Shown here one piece after another: positions 1 through 6,812 of a DNA stretch of 8,681 nucleotides. Location of the stretch: positions 1-8,681 of the forward strand of contig JAGLDN010000389.1 of NCBI GenBank assembly GCA_023145575.1, given 5' to 3'. The notes beneath the pieces are model-generated. The model was not told where the DNA came from, did no database searches, and worked only from the letters and a program-made list of their open reading frames with translations. The position numbers were made by a program, and so were the translations under genes. Every line of letters starts with the position of its first letter. The first letter of the stretch is position 1. This stretch comes from Psychromonas sp. GTDB lineage: Bacteria; Pseudomonadota; Gammaproteobacteria; Enterobacterales; Psychromonadaceae.

Positions 1-45
1 CTCATAATGATGGGGTCCCAAGTTCAAATCTCGGTGTAGCCACCA
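1..45 (+). tRNA. tRNA-Met(CAU), elongator type, 3' part only
   Basis: The window opens in the anticodon loop CTCATAA, with anticodon CAT at 3-5. The 3' anticodon strand (8-12), variable region, T-arm (18-34), the acceptor strand ending GTAGCC (35-41), discriminator A and encoded CCA (43-45) follow. The sequence and the Leu-Gln-Gln neighbours resemble E. coli metT-leuW-glnU-glnW, which supports elongator rather than initiator tRNA. The 5' half lies outside the window. The T-stem has an A-C mismatch at its middle pair (20/32). Confidence 0.9.
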
Positions 46-61
46 TTTACTTTACTTTTGT

Positions 62-146
62 GCGGAAGTGGCGGAATTGGTAGACGCGCTAGATTTAGGT
101 TCTAGTATCGTAAGGTGTGAGAGTTCGAGTCTCTCTTTCCGCACCA
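62..146 (+). tRNA. tRNA-Leu(UAG), copy 1
   Basis: This is an 85-nt class II tRNA with encoded CCA. The acceptor strands are GCGGAAG and TTTCCGC (closing pair G-U). The anticodon stem CTAGA/TCTAG encloses the loop TTTAGGT with anticodon TAG at 96-98, and a long variable arm follows. It closely resembles E. coli leuW and sits 16 nt after tRNA-Met, so it is probably part of the same transcript. Confidence 0.97.
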
Positions 147-196
147 CTCTTTTTTTATGAAAAAATTACCTTAGGTCACTAACTATTTAAATATAA

Positions 197-284
197 ATAG
201 CAACTGGGATATCGCCAAGCGGTAAGGCACCGGGTTTTGATCTCGGCATTCAGAGGTTCAAATCCTCTTATCCCAACCACATTC
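197..284 (+). repeat. 88-bp direct repeat around tRNA-Gln, unit 1
   Basis: These bases are identical to 318-405, from ATAG before the tRNA to CATTC after it. The repeat period is 121 bases. It is the footprint of a tandem tRNA-Gln duplication. Confidence 0.9.
205..279 (+). tRNA. tRNA-Gln(UUG), copy 1
   Basis: This 75-nt tRNA carries the weak first pair U1-A72 that is typical of tRNA-Gln. The acceptor is TGGGATA/TATCCCA, the anticodon TTG is at 237-239, the T-arm is AGAGG/CCTCT, and CCA is encoded. It is close to E. coli glnU/glnW. The second copy 121 bases downstream is identical over the whole gene. Confidence 0.97.
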
Positions 285-317
285 ATGATTAGTACTACAG
301 AGAAATAAACTTTTAAT

Positions 318-405
318 ATAGCAACTGGGATATCGCCAAGCGGTAAGGCACCGGGTTTTGATCTCGGCATTCAGAGGTTCAAATCCTCTTATCCCAACCA
401 CATTC
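318..405 (+). repeat. 88-bp direct repeat around tRNA-Gln, unit 2
   Basis: This is the second unit of the tandem duplication, identical to 197-284. The spacer between the units (285-317) has no obvious relation to its surroundings. Confidence 0.9.
326..400 (+). tRNA. tRNA-Gln(UUG), copy 2
   Basis: This copy is identical to the one at 205-279, including a few flanking bases on both sides, which indicates recent tandem duplication or gene conversion. The anticodon is TTG at 358-360 and CCA is encoded. Only 8 nt separate it from the following tRNA-Leu. Confidence 0.97.
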
Positions 406-408
406 GTT

Positions 409-493
409 GCGGAAATGGCGGAATTGGTAGACGCGCTAGATTTAGGTTCTAGTATCGTAAGATGTGAGAGTTCAAGTCTCTCTTTCCGCACCA
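409..493 (+). tRNA. tRNA-Leu(UAG), copy 2
   Basis: This 85-nt class II tRNA-Leu has anticodon TAG at 443-445. It differs from copy 1 at only three positions: the seventh acceptor base G to A, which turns a G-U pair into A-U, one base in the variable arm, and one in the T-loop. All keep the fold intact. It is the last gene of the tRNA cluster. Confidence 0.97.
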
Positions 494-514
494 TTCTTTT
501 TTCAATGAAAGAAT
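493..514 (+). terminator. Weak AT-rich hairpin at the end of the tRNA cluster
   Basis: ATTCTTTT (493-500) can pair with GAAAGAAT (507-514) around a six-base loop directly after the last tRNA-Leu. The stem starts within the encoded CCA, has only two pairs that are not A-T (one G-C and one G-T), and has no clean T-run after it. It may help end or process the tRNA transcript, but this is uncertain. Confidence 0.3.
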
Positions 515-602
515 CAATTGCTTTCTATCTTTGAAGAATCTTAGTAAATTTATCTCATAAATACGGTTAATGATCGTAATTGTTTTACTATAGCTAAAAG
601 TG

Positions 603-669
603 TATATACCTGAGATAATTTAAAATGCAAAGTCAGCAAGGTAAATGGTGCCAAGCTGATAGGTATATA
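603..669. repeat. Small element with inverted ends TATATACCT / AGGTATATA
   Basis: The segment begins TATATACCT (603-611) and ends with its exact reverse complement AGGTATATA (661-669), giving a 67-bp unit with 9-bp perfect inverted ends and no coding potential. The same core GTATATACC recurs at 985-993 and 1218-1226. It could be a miniature non-autonomous element or a paired binding site. No clear target-site duplication is visible. Confidence 0.45.
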
Positions 670-961
670 ATAGCCCTCTGATGTGGTAGTTACGTTAATC
701 ATTAAAGGTCAAATTAAAATAAAGACTTTAATTTTTAACTAGTTGTTGTATGGCAAGATTTTATCATTACGTAGATTGCTGATAGTTGCCACGGTATTCG
801 GTTGTTATGAAATAAAGCACTGCTTCTTTATAACATTCGAAAATGGAGAAACCAATAAATCATTAATATATCTTCGTTAATGTGACTGCTAAACTATTAG
901 CATCGCAAATCGTTGATAGACCTGTTGTTACCCCTTGCTTTGATGTCCGCTCTAAAGCCCG

Positions 962-993
962 ACAAAGCAATTTTACGTCACATGGTATATACC
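962..993 (+). repeat. 32-bp interspersed repeat, copy A, ending in palindrome GGTATATACC
   Basis: This copy matches 1195-1226 at 29 of 32 positions. The differences lie only in the three bases after the shared ACAAAGC (962-968). From 972 to 993 the two copies are identical, and the last ten bases (984-993) form a perfect palindrome. Confidence 0.75.
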
Positions 994-1194
994 TAATTAC
1001 TGTAAGGATTCAGTTTAATTCTTTCGTTTAATTCTTCGAGTGTCCTCATTATTAAATGCGTGATCAATTTTTCAATGTACCTGTATCTCGTTAACGAAAT
1101 TCGTTTTCTGTGCAGAAAAATACTTGCCACTTAATTTAGCTGAGCGAATGTAAAAGTGTCATAACGTTGTTGTCTCCCAAACTTTATTCAAAAA

Positions 1195-1226
1195 ACAAAG
1201 CCTATTTACGTCACATGGTATATACC
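1195..1226 (+). repeat. 32-bp interspersed repeat, copy B, ending in palindrome GGTATATACC
   Basis: This is the second copy of the repeat at 962-993, in the same orientation and 233 bases downstream. It is identical from 1205 to 1226, with the palindrome at 1217-1226. It lies about 65 bases upstream of the flgJ sigma-54 promoter. Confidence 0.75.
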
Positions 1227-1290
1227 CGCCATTATATTTTAAGATTTTAAAATTTAAAAATAATGGACCTGAATATGCAGTCTTCTTATG

Positions 1291-1306
1291 TGGCACTAAT
1301 TTTGCT
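1291..1306 (+). promoter_or_regulatory. Sigma-54 (RpoN) promoter of flgJKL
   Basis: TGGCAC (1291-1296), five bases, then TTGCT (1302-1306) match the sigma-54 consensus. The invariant GG (1292-1293) and GC (1304-1305) have the required spacing, which puts the transcription start near 1317 and gives a leader of about 27 nt before flgJ. In polar-flagellated Vibrio and relatives, flgK and flgL belong to the RpoN/FlrC-dependent class, which fits. Confidence 0.85.
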
Positions 1307-1343
1307 TATCATTTATAGAGTATTTTATATGACAGGGTGAGTA

Positions 1344-2306
1344 ATGACTGATTACAGAGTGACAGAAGCAAGCAATTATTTTGATTTAAACTCGCTTGAT
1401 CAATTACGTAAAAAAGCATTAAATAATGAAAAAGAATCGATTCGAGAGGTTGCCAATCAGTTTGAAGCAATGTTTGCTACCATGCTGATTAAATCAATGC
1501 GTCAAGCTAATGAAGCATTTGAAACAGATAGCCCATTCAATAATAAACAAACGAAATTTTATACCGATATGCAAGACAAACAACTTGCCTTAGATATTAG
1601 TCGGCATGGTGCATTAGGCTTAGCAGATGCACTTGTAAATCAGCTTGATCCTACATCAATGATAACACCAAAAGAAATTAATCCAGATAAATTAGTTATG
1701 CCAGGTGTGGAACAATCTAGCATGATGGATTTCATTAAAATAAAGCTTGCTGATGATTTTAATAAGCAAGACCAAACAGTTGCTAGTGTTGCTGAGAAAT
1801 CTGAAAATAAAATATTAATGTTTAAAGATAAGCAATCATTTATTGATACATTATTGCCTTATGCTAAAAAAGCGGCAAAGGTATTAGGGGTATCACCTGC
1901 GGCATTAATTGCTCAATCTGCACTTGAAACGGGCTGGGGTAAAAAAGTTATCTCAGCGAACAATCACAGAAGCAGTTTTAACTTGTTTAATATTAAAGCC
2001 GATGAGGGATGGCAAGGTGATAATATTTCTAAAAATAGCTTGGAAATTGAAAACGGTATAGGGGTTGAGCGTAAATCACGTTTTCGTGCCTACGATAATA
2101 TATCGCAAAGTTTTAATGATTATCAATCTTTTATTAAACAAAATCAGCGTTATGCTGAAGCACTTAAACAGGGAGAAAACGCAGAGCGTTATGTTGAAGA
2201 GTTACAAAAAGCTGGGTATGCAACTGATCCTCAATATGCTGAAAAAATCAAACAGATTATGAAAGGAAGCTCTTTTCAATTAACCATTAAACGAGGTGAA
2301 TTCTAA
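1344..2306 (+). CDS. flgJ: FlgJ: flagellar rod-cap scaffold and peptidoglycan hydrolase
   Basis: The product is 320 residues, close to the 316 of Salmonella FlgJ, and has both usual domains. Residues about 33-101 are the rod-cap domain that helps polymerise the rod in the periplasm (VANQFEAMFATMLIKSMR, then the DISRHGALGLADALV helix). Residues about 166-306 are the glucosaminidase/muramidase domain (glycoside hydrolase family 73 type) that cuts the wall for the rod. The motif AQSALETGWG carries the probable catalytic Glu195, and NLFNIKADEGW follows. There is no signal peptide, as expected for a protein exported by the flagellar type III machine. The ATG at 1344 is supported by AGGGTGAG at 1334-1341 and by the sigma-54 promoter just upstream. 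The stop overlaps the flgK start by one base (TAATG). Unusually, flgI is not upstream. Confidence 0.96.
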   Translation: MTDYRVTEASNYFDLNSLDQLRKKALNNEKESIREVANQFEAMFATMLIKSMRQANEAFETDSPFNNKQTKFYTDMQDKQLALDISRHGALGLADALVNQLDPTSMITPKEINPDKLVMPGVEQSSMMDFIKIKLADDFNKQDQTVASVAEKSENKILMFKDKQSFIDTLLPYAKKAAKVLGVSPAALIAQSALETGWGKKVISANNHRSSFNLFNIKADEGWQGDNISKNSLEIENGIGVERKSRFRAYDNISQSFNDYQSFIKQNQRYAEALKQGENAERYVEELQKAGYATDPQYAEKIKQIMKGSSFQLTIKRGEF

Positions 2307-4309
2307 TGGCAGATCTTTTTCAAATTGGTTTATCAGGCGTTTATTCTGCGCAAGCAAGTCTTACAACAACAGGGCATAATGTTGCCAACGTCAATACAGA
2401 GGGGTATTCACGGCAAACCGCAGAGATTCACGCTGCGCAGGCAGGGAGGACAGGAAATTATTTTGTGGGGAATGGTTCATTGGTCCATGGGATTTCACGT
2501 GCCTACAATCAATTTGCTTTTAATGAAAATATAATGAATACGTCGCTATCAAGTAATACACGAGTATCTTTTGAGCAAAATAATCAAATAGACCAACTGC
2601 TTTCAAATGAGTATACATCAGCGACCAAGCCTGTCTTGACTTTTTTTAACTCAATGAATGTTGTAGCAACTAATCCTAATTTAATAGAATCTCGTATTGG
2701 CTTCCTTGAATCGGCTAAGAATATGGCGAGCCAATATAATCGTCTTTATGAAAATTTAGATATTCAATACAGCGCAATTAATCACGATATTAGTGACTCA
2801 GCGCAAACAATGACTGTATTAGCAAATAATTTAGCCGAAGTTAATATGCAAATTTCTGCCGTTTATGGAGGTGGTGGCCAAAGTAATTCAAATGATTTGT
2901 TAGATACTCGGGATCAACTCATCAACTCACTGAGTGAATATGCCAATGTTTCTGTATTACCTGCGGATAAGGGGATGGTTAATATTTATATTGGCAGTGG
3001 GCAAGCATTGGTGATGGGGGGGGAATCTTTGAGTGTTGTTAGTGTGCCCGGTGTTGCAGATCCAACTAGAATAGAGCTTGCACTTAGCGCTGACGGAAAG
3101 TTAGCTAGGATAAATGGAGCTCAATTAGGCGGTAGAATTTCAGCTTTGTTTGATGCTCGTTTAAATGGTGTAGAGCGATCATTTAATCAACTAGGGCAAA
3201 ATGTTATCGGGTTAACACATGCGATTAATGAGTACCAAAAATCAGGACAAACACTTGAAGGAAACATTGGAGAGGATATTTTTAATGATATTAACTCGGT
3301 ATCAGCAATGAAAGAGCGGGTATTAATACAAAATGATGGGTTATCAAATGCAGTGAATTTAAGTGTGCGAATTGATGATATAAGCCAATTATCTGCAGAT
3401 GAATTTGATTTAACAGTGACTAATTATGATGATATAAGTGGAAGTCTAGAACTGCGCATTACTAATGTGACTACTGGGAAGGTGCAAACTGTTTTACATG
3501 ATACCACGCAATCTTTGCGAGTTTCGTTGCCTAATTCAGGTATTAGTCTCGGGTTAGATAATATTAGCAATCTGGAGACAGGAAAGTCATTTATCTTGAG
3601 ACCAACTCGCATGGCAGCGGAACAAACCAAGGTTGTAATGATCAAGCCAGAATTAATTGCGGCTGCAGATGCTGAAGTAAAGCTAGTATTGAATACAAGT
3701 AACTTAGGCACTACACAAGTTAGGGTGAGCAAGATTGTAGATCGTTTAGATAGCTCTTATGTTAAAAAAGATCAGCCAATTACTTTTGAATTTAATGTTG
3801 ATGCGAACGGAAATACTACTTATCAGATTTTCGATTCAAACAATATCAATGTCCTTGGCAGTTCGGCTTTATCGGTTGATATGCGAACAGGGAAAGGGTT
3901 TATTAATTATGCTGGCGTTGAAATAGAACTTGTTTCAGGCGCGTTTTCAGATGGTGATAAATTTACCCTTAATTTTAATGAAACTGGAGATGGCGATAAT
4001 CGAAATATGGTTGGAATGTCAGACTTGCAAACCAAAAAAATAATGGGAGGAAATAAATTAACATTTCAAGATCTTTATAGCAGTATCGTGTCGAAACAAG
4101 GTGCTAAAACGGCAAATGCCGATATTGCTATGCAATCAACTCAGATCTTAAAAAATCAGTCTTTTGAACGATTACAAAATGCGGTTGGTGTAAATCTGGA
4201 TGAAGAAGCTGCTAATTTGTTAAAATATCAGCAACATTATGGGGCAGCGGCACGAATTATCAGTGTAGCGAATGAAATATTTAATACTATTTTACAGGCA
4301 TCTCGATAA
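2306..4309 (+). CDS. flgK: FlgK: hook-filament junction protein 1 (HAP1)
   Basis: The 667-residue product forms the first ring between hook and filament. The N-terminus is the axial-protein D0 helix (about residues 1-40) with the hallmark ANVNTEGYSRQ at 27-37. The helical D1 region follows, with the family-typical LLDTRDQLINSLSEY near 200. A long variable middle explains why it exceeds the 553 residues of Salmonella FlgK. The C-terminal D0 helix carries VNLDEEAANLLKYQQ (about 630-644). It starts at the ATG overlapping the flgJ stop, preceded by GAGGTGA, so the two are translationally coupled. A run of eight G (3016-3023) within codons 237-240 is notable in this AT-rich gene. Confidence 0.97.
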   Translation: MADLFQIGLSGVYSAQASLTTTGHNVANVNTEGYSRQTAEIHAAQAGRTGNYFVGNGSLVHGISRAYNQFAFNENIMNTSLSSNTRVSFEQNNQIDQLLSNEYTSATKPVLTFFNSMNVVATNPNLIESRIGFLESAKNMASQYNRLYENLDIQYSAINHDISDSAQTMTVLANNLAEVNMQISAVYGGGGQSNSNDLLDTRDQLINSLSEYANVSVLPADKGMVNIYIGSGQALVMGGESLSVVSVPGVADPTRIELALSADGKLARINGAQLGGRISALFDARLNGVERSFNQLGQNVIGLTHAINEYQKSGQTLEGNIGEDIFNDINSVSAMKERVLIQNDGLSNAVNLSVRIDDISQLSADEFDLTVTNYDDISGSLELRITNVTTGKVQTVLHDTTQSLRVSLPNSGISLGLDNISNLETGKSFILRPTRMAAEQTKVVMIKPELIAAADAEVKLVLNTSNLGTTQVRVSKIVDRLDSSYVKKDQPITFEFNVDANGNTTYQIFDSNNINVLGSSALSVDMRTGKGFINYAGVEIELVSGAFSDGDKFTLNFNETGDGDNRNMVGMSDLQTKKIMGGNKLTFQDLYSSIVSKQGAKTANADIAMQSTQILKNQSFERLQNAVGVNLDEEAANLLKYQQHYGAAARIISVANEIFNTILQASR

Positions 4310-4379
4310 TTTGGAATATAAATTGCTTAATATTTAGGAGTGAATAAATTAATTAGCCGTTACTTAAGAGGCAATCATC

Positions 4380-5873
4380 ATGCGTATTTCAAGTCAAGTT
4401 TTTTTTCAGCGTAACACAACAAGTATTATGGCTCAGCAAAGTAAGTTGAGCCAACAAAATTTGCATTTATCAACACAAAAACGAGTGATAAGTGGTGCAG
4501 ATGATCCTGTCGCAATGGCTGCAATTCAACGTCTAAAACAACAACTTTCTATTAATACTCAAAATATAAACAATGGACACAAGGCACAATCAGCTAATGC
4601 CATTGAAGACACCGCACTAGGACAAGTCACCAACATTTTGCAACGGGTACGAGAATTAACTGTATCTTCAGGAAATGGAACATTAAATGCAGAAGCACGA
4701 GAAGCGAATGCAATGGAGCTTGAAGGTTTACGAGAGGAATTAATTGGCGTTGCAAATACAAGAGATGGAAGTAGTCAATACATCTTTGCTGGGTATGAAG
4801 TTGATACAAAACCTTTCCAAAAAAATGAATTTGGAAGCATCGAATACCATGGTAATGACGGCAGTAACTCCTTTCAAATTGGCACTGGCGTTTCGGTCAA
4901 GGTAAATGATTCTGGATCGTCTATTTTTACTGATATTCCTAATGGAAACGGCATTTATCTTGCCGAAGGTGGGAATTCAAATACTGGATCTGGAGCCATT
5001 GATGCAGGTTCAGTAATAGATAGAGACCTCGCTGCATCGTTTGCAGAAGAAAATTTTACGATAGCAATTAACAAATCAGGCACTTCGCAAGCGCAATACT
5101 CGGTTTATGGCATTAATGATTCCGCAATAACGGGTAGCGCAAGCCTTAAAATATCCCAAATTGATTTAAACGATCCGAACATAAATAATGTCCTTCCAGG
5201 CAGTACATATCCAAATACTGATAGTAATGTTGATATTCAATTTATTGCTAATGGTGCGGGATTTGATATTTCAATTAACGGGCAGGCAGCCTTGCCAACT
5301 TTTGATCCATCACAAGGCTTACAAACAGTGACGGTTGATGGTATTAGTGTCGAGATTAAAGGCATGCCAGTCGTTACTGATATTTACAAACTTACTCATT
5401 ATCAGGCGCCAATAGACTACACAGAAGGGCAGTCTATTGAATTTAATGGTTTGAAAACCATGCTTAAAGGAGATGTACATGATGGCGATACTTTTTCCTT
5501 AACAAAAAGTGAAAATGAGGATATATTTTCGACCATTCAAGGTGCCATTGATGCATTACGCATTAAAGGAAGTCAATCAGTTTTTTCTGCGCAAAGAGAA
5601 ATGCGCCTTAACATGTCTCTTTCACAGATTGATAATGCTATGGCAAATATCTCTCAAATAAGAACCAGTGTAGGTGCACGAATGCGAACAATTGAAAATC
5701 AACGTGAAGCGACACTAGATTTTTCACTGACCAATCAAAAAACACTTTCAAAGCTTGAAGATCTTGATATGGCATCGGCAATCAGTGATTTTCAATTGCA
5801 ACTAAGCTTGTTAGAAGTCACCCAACAAACTTTTATAAAAATGCAATCATTGGATTTGTTTAGATTGATTTAA
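4380..5873 (+). CDS. flgL: FlgL: hook-filament junction protein 2 (HAP3)
   Basis: The 497-residue product is the second junction protein, placed between FlgK and the flagellin filament. Its flagellin-like N-terminal D0/D1 begins MRISSQVFFQRN and contains the conserved SGADDPVAMAAIQRL stretch near residue 38. GSSQYIFAGYEVDTKPF near 125-140 is typical of FlgL rather than flagellin. The C-terminal helix (about 420-497) ends in SLDLFRLI. The middle is much longer than in enterobacterial FlgL (317 residues), implying extra surface domains. AAGAGG (4366-4371) lies 8 nt before the ATG. The 70-base gap after flgK shows no promoter or terminator, so co-transcription is likely. A run of eight T (4399-4406) spans codons 7-9. 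No flagellin gene follows. Confidence 0.95.
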   Translation: MRISSQVFFQRNTTSIMAQQSKLSQQNLHLSTQKRVISGADDPVAMAAIQRLKQQLSINTQNINNGHKAQSANAIEDTALGQVTNILQRVRELTVSSGNGTLNAEAREANAMELEGLREELIGVANTRDGSSQYIFAGYEVDTKPFQKNEFGSIEYHGNDGSNSFQIGTGVSVKVNDSGSSIFTDIPNGNGIYLAEGGNSNTGSGAIDAGSVIDRDLAASFAEENFTIAINKSGTSQAQYSVYGINDSAITGSASLKISQIDLNDPNINNVLPGSTYPNTDSNVDIQFIANGAGFDISINGQAALPTFDPSQGLQTVTVDGISVEIKGMPVVTDIYKLTHYQAPIDYTEGQSIEFNGLKTMLKGDVHDGDTFSLTKSENEDIFSTIQGAIDALRIKGSQSVFSAQREMRLNMSLSQIDNAMANISQIRTSVGARMRTIENQREATLDFSLTNQKTLSKLEDLDMASAISDFQLQLSLLEVTQQTFIKMQSLDLFRLI

Positions 5874-6120
5874 TTGTCATTTTCTTCAGTATATTTGCTC
5901 TTGCGTTATGAGGTTAATTTTTTCTCCATAGAAATCTTAGCACTTTGATAATTGGTTCAAGTTGTCTTGTACTGTGGGTTTTAGCTTGAAAATCAGTCTT
6001 GAGTTACAACATTCGAAAAGAGAATAACGATTAACTCATGTTGTGCATTCTTCTGGTATCCAAACTGATGCTGGATATTACATCTTTACGTCCGATGGGC
6101 ATATAATTAATATTAGCTGG
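5874..6120. other. Convergent spacer between flgL and the rhombosortase gene
   Basis: No gene is seen here. Two 6-bp dyads are interleaved: GAGTTA (6001-6006) with TAACTC (6032-6037), and CAACAT (6007-6012) with ATGTTG (6038-6043). No strong intrinsic terminator for flgL was found. Confidence 0.5.
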
Positions 6121-6140
6121 TTCGCTTATTTATGAGCGAA
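6121..6140. terminator. Hairpin between converging flgL and rhombosortase genes
   Basis: TTCGCTTA (6121-6128) pairs with TGAGCGAA (6133-6140) around a TTTA loop: eight pairs including one G-T wobble. It lies one base beyond the stop of the - strand rhombosortase gene and in the tail-to-tail gap after flgL, a natural place for a terminator. There is no T-run on either side, so termination is only a suggestion. Confidence 0.35.
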
Positions 6141-6141
6141 A

Positions 6142-6729
6142 TCACCGATTGAAGTTATAATTTTTAATTAATAAAATAAGATAAAACAATATGCCAGCAA
6201 TGACACCGTAGAGATGTGCATTAATTAGAACAGGGGCATTAATTTCTTCAATTGTGACTTGTGCTGCTCCAAAGCATTGTTCATACACGACTTTTGTAAC
6301 TATACCAAACCCTAAAATCCAGCCCCATTTATCTTTCCGGGCAATATCATTCATTACCCCGTAGCTGAATAATCCATGAAGAACGCCCGATAATCCGACA
6401 TAGCTTAGAATGGTCGGATCTATAAAAAAAATGGCTAAACCAATAAACAGGCTATTAAATAAAATCAGAGGCCAAAGGGGAAATTTTTGATAAGTTTCAA
6501 GAAACAAAAATGGGGTGATCGTGAGTCCTATCACATTCATTAAAAAATGGTTGAAATTTGTATGACAGAAACTTGCGGTAAAAAAACGCCAAACTTCTAA
6601 CCTTGCAATACTACTATGATAATATGCTAAATACAGGCTAGATTTAGGCTCAAATAAGTAGACTATAAAAGTCAGTGCAATCAATGTGATGAGTTCTAAT
6701 ATAAGTCGTTTGTTGTTGCTATAAAACAT
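6142..6729 (-). CDS. rrtA: Rhombosortase-like rhomboid intramembrane serine protease
   Basis: The 195-residue integral membrane protein has about six hydrophobic segments. The rhomboid-fold landmarks are present: WRFFTASFCHTNFNHFLMN (residues 47-65, with H56, H61 and N65), the catalytic serine in YVGLSGVLHG (Ser114), and the catalytic histidine in NAHLYG (His172). The small size, the GLSGVLHG form and the late K-x4-E (KVVYE, 146-150) fit rhombosortases, which cleave GlyGly-CTERM tails of secreted proteins in Vibrio, Shewanella and similar bacteria. A general rhomboid protease is the alternative. No GlyGly-CTERM substrate is encoded in the window. The ATG at 6729 has an AAAGG-like site upstream. 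The gene converges on flgL and lies between it and the defence remnant. Confidence 0.8.
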   Translation of the reverse strand: MFYSNNKRLILELITLIALTFIVYLFEPKSSLYLAYYHSSIARLEVWRFFTASFCHTNFNHFLMNVIGLTITPFLFLETYQKFPLWPLILFNSLFIGLAIFFIDPTILSYVGLSGVLHGLFSYGVMNDIARKDKWGWILGFGIVTKVVYEQCFGAAQVTIEEINAPVLINAHLYGVIAGILFYLILLIKNYNFNR

Positions 6730-6754
6730 AACGTGCCTTTTCTAATAAATCTAC

Positions 6755-6776
6755 CCATGTGATGTAAATATCCTTT
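6755..6776 (-). repeat. Degenerate third copy of the 32-bp repeat core
   Basis: Read on the - strand, this stretch matches 1199-1220-type sequence (AAAG..TATTTAC.TCACATGG) at 19 of 22 positions, followed by GGTAGA in place of GGTATATACC. It lies between the start of the rhombosortase gene and the defence remnant, so it may mark a boundary of inserted DNA. Confidence 0.45.
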
Positions 6777-6812
6777 ACCCATCTTTAGTTAGCATGCCAG
6801 ATCAAGGTTTAA

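Larger units (their letters stand above)
494..1290. other. Long intergenic region without a convincing gene
   Basis: No open frame of useful length with a ribosome binding site is seen on either strand. The region is AT-rich. It contains a small inverted-end element (603-669), a weak hairpin ATTAAAGGTC (701-710) against GACTTTAAT (724-732) followed by a T-run, and two near-identical 32-bp direct repeats at 962-993 and 1195-1226 that end in the palindrome GGTATATACC. It sits where flgI would be expected upstream of flgJ, so it may mark a rearrangement point. I see no remnant of a flg gene in it. Confidence 0.6.

Noticed and set aside
179..494. Two - strand open frames with the peptide GIRGFEPLNAEIKTRCLTAWRYP-like content
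   Set aside because: They are antisense readings of the tRNA-Gln and tRNA-Leu genes, a common false annotation.
701..736. Hairpin ATTAAAGGTC/GACTTTAAT followed by five T as an intrinsic terminator
   Set aside because: The stem is AT-rich with a bulge and no gene ends nearby, so it is noted only as part of the intergenic region.
832..843. 12-mer AACATTCGAAAA shared with 6008-6019
   Set aside because: It is short and AT-rich, the similarity does not extend convincingly, and chance is adequate.
3424..3732. 102-codon - strand open frame inside flgK
   Set aside because: It lies opposite strongly conserved flgK coding sequence and has no recognisable domain.
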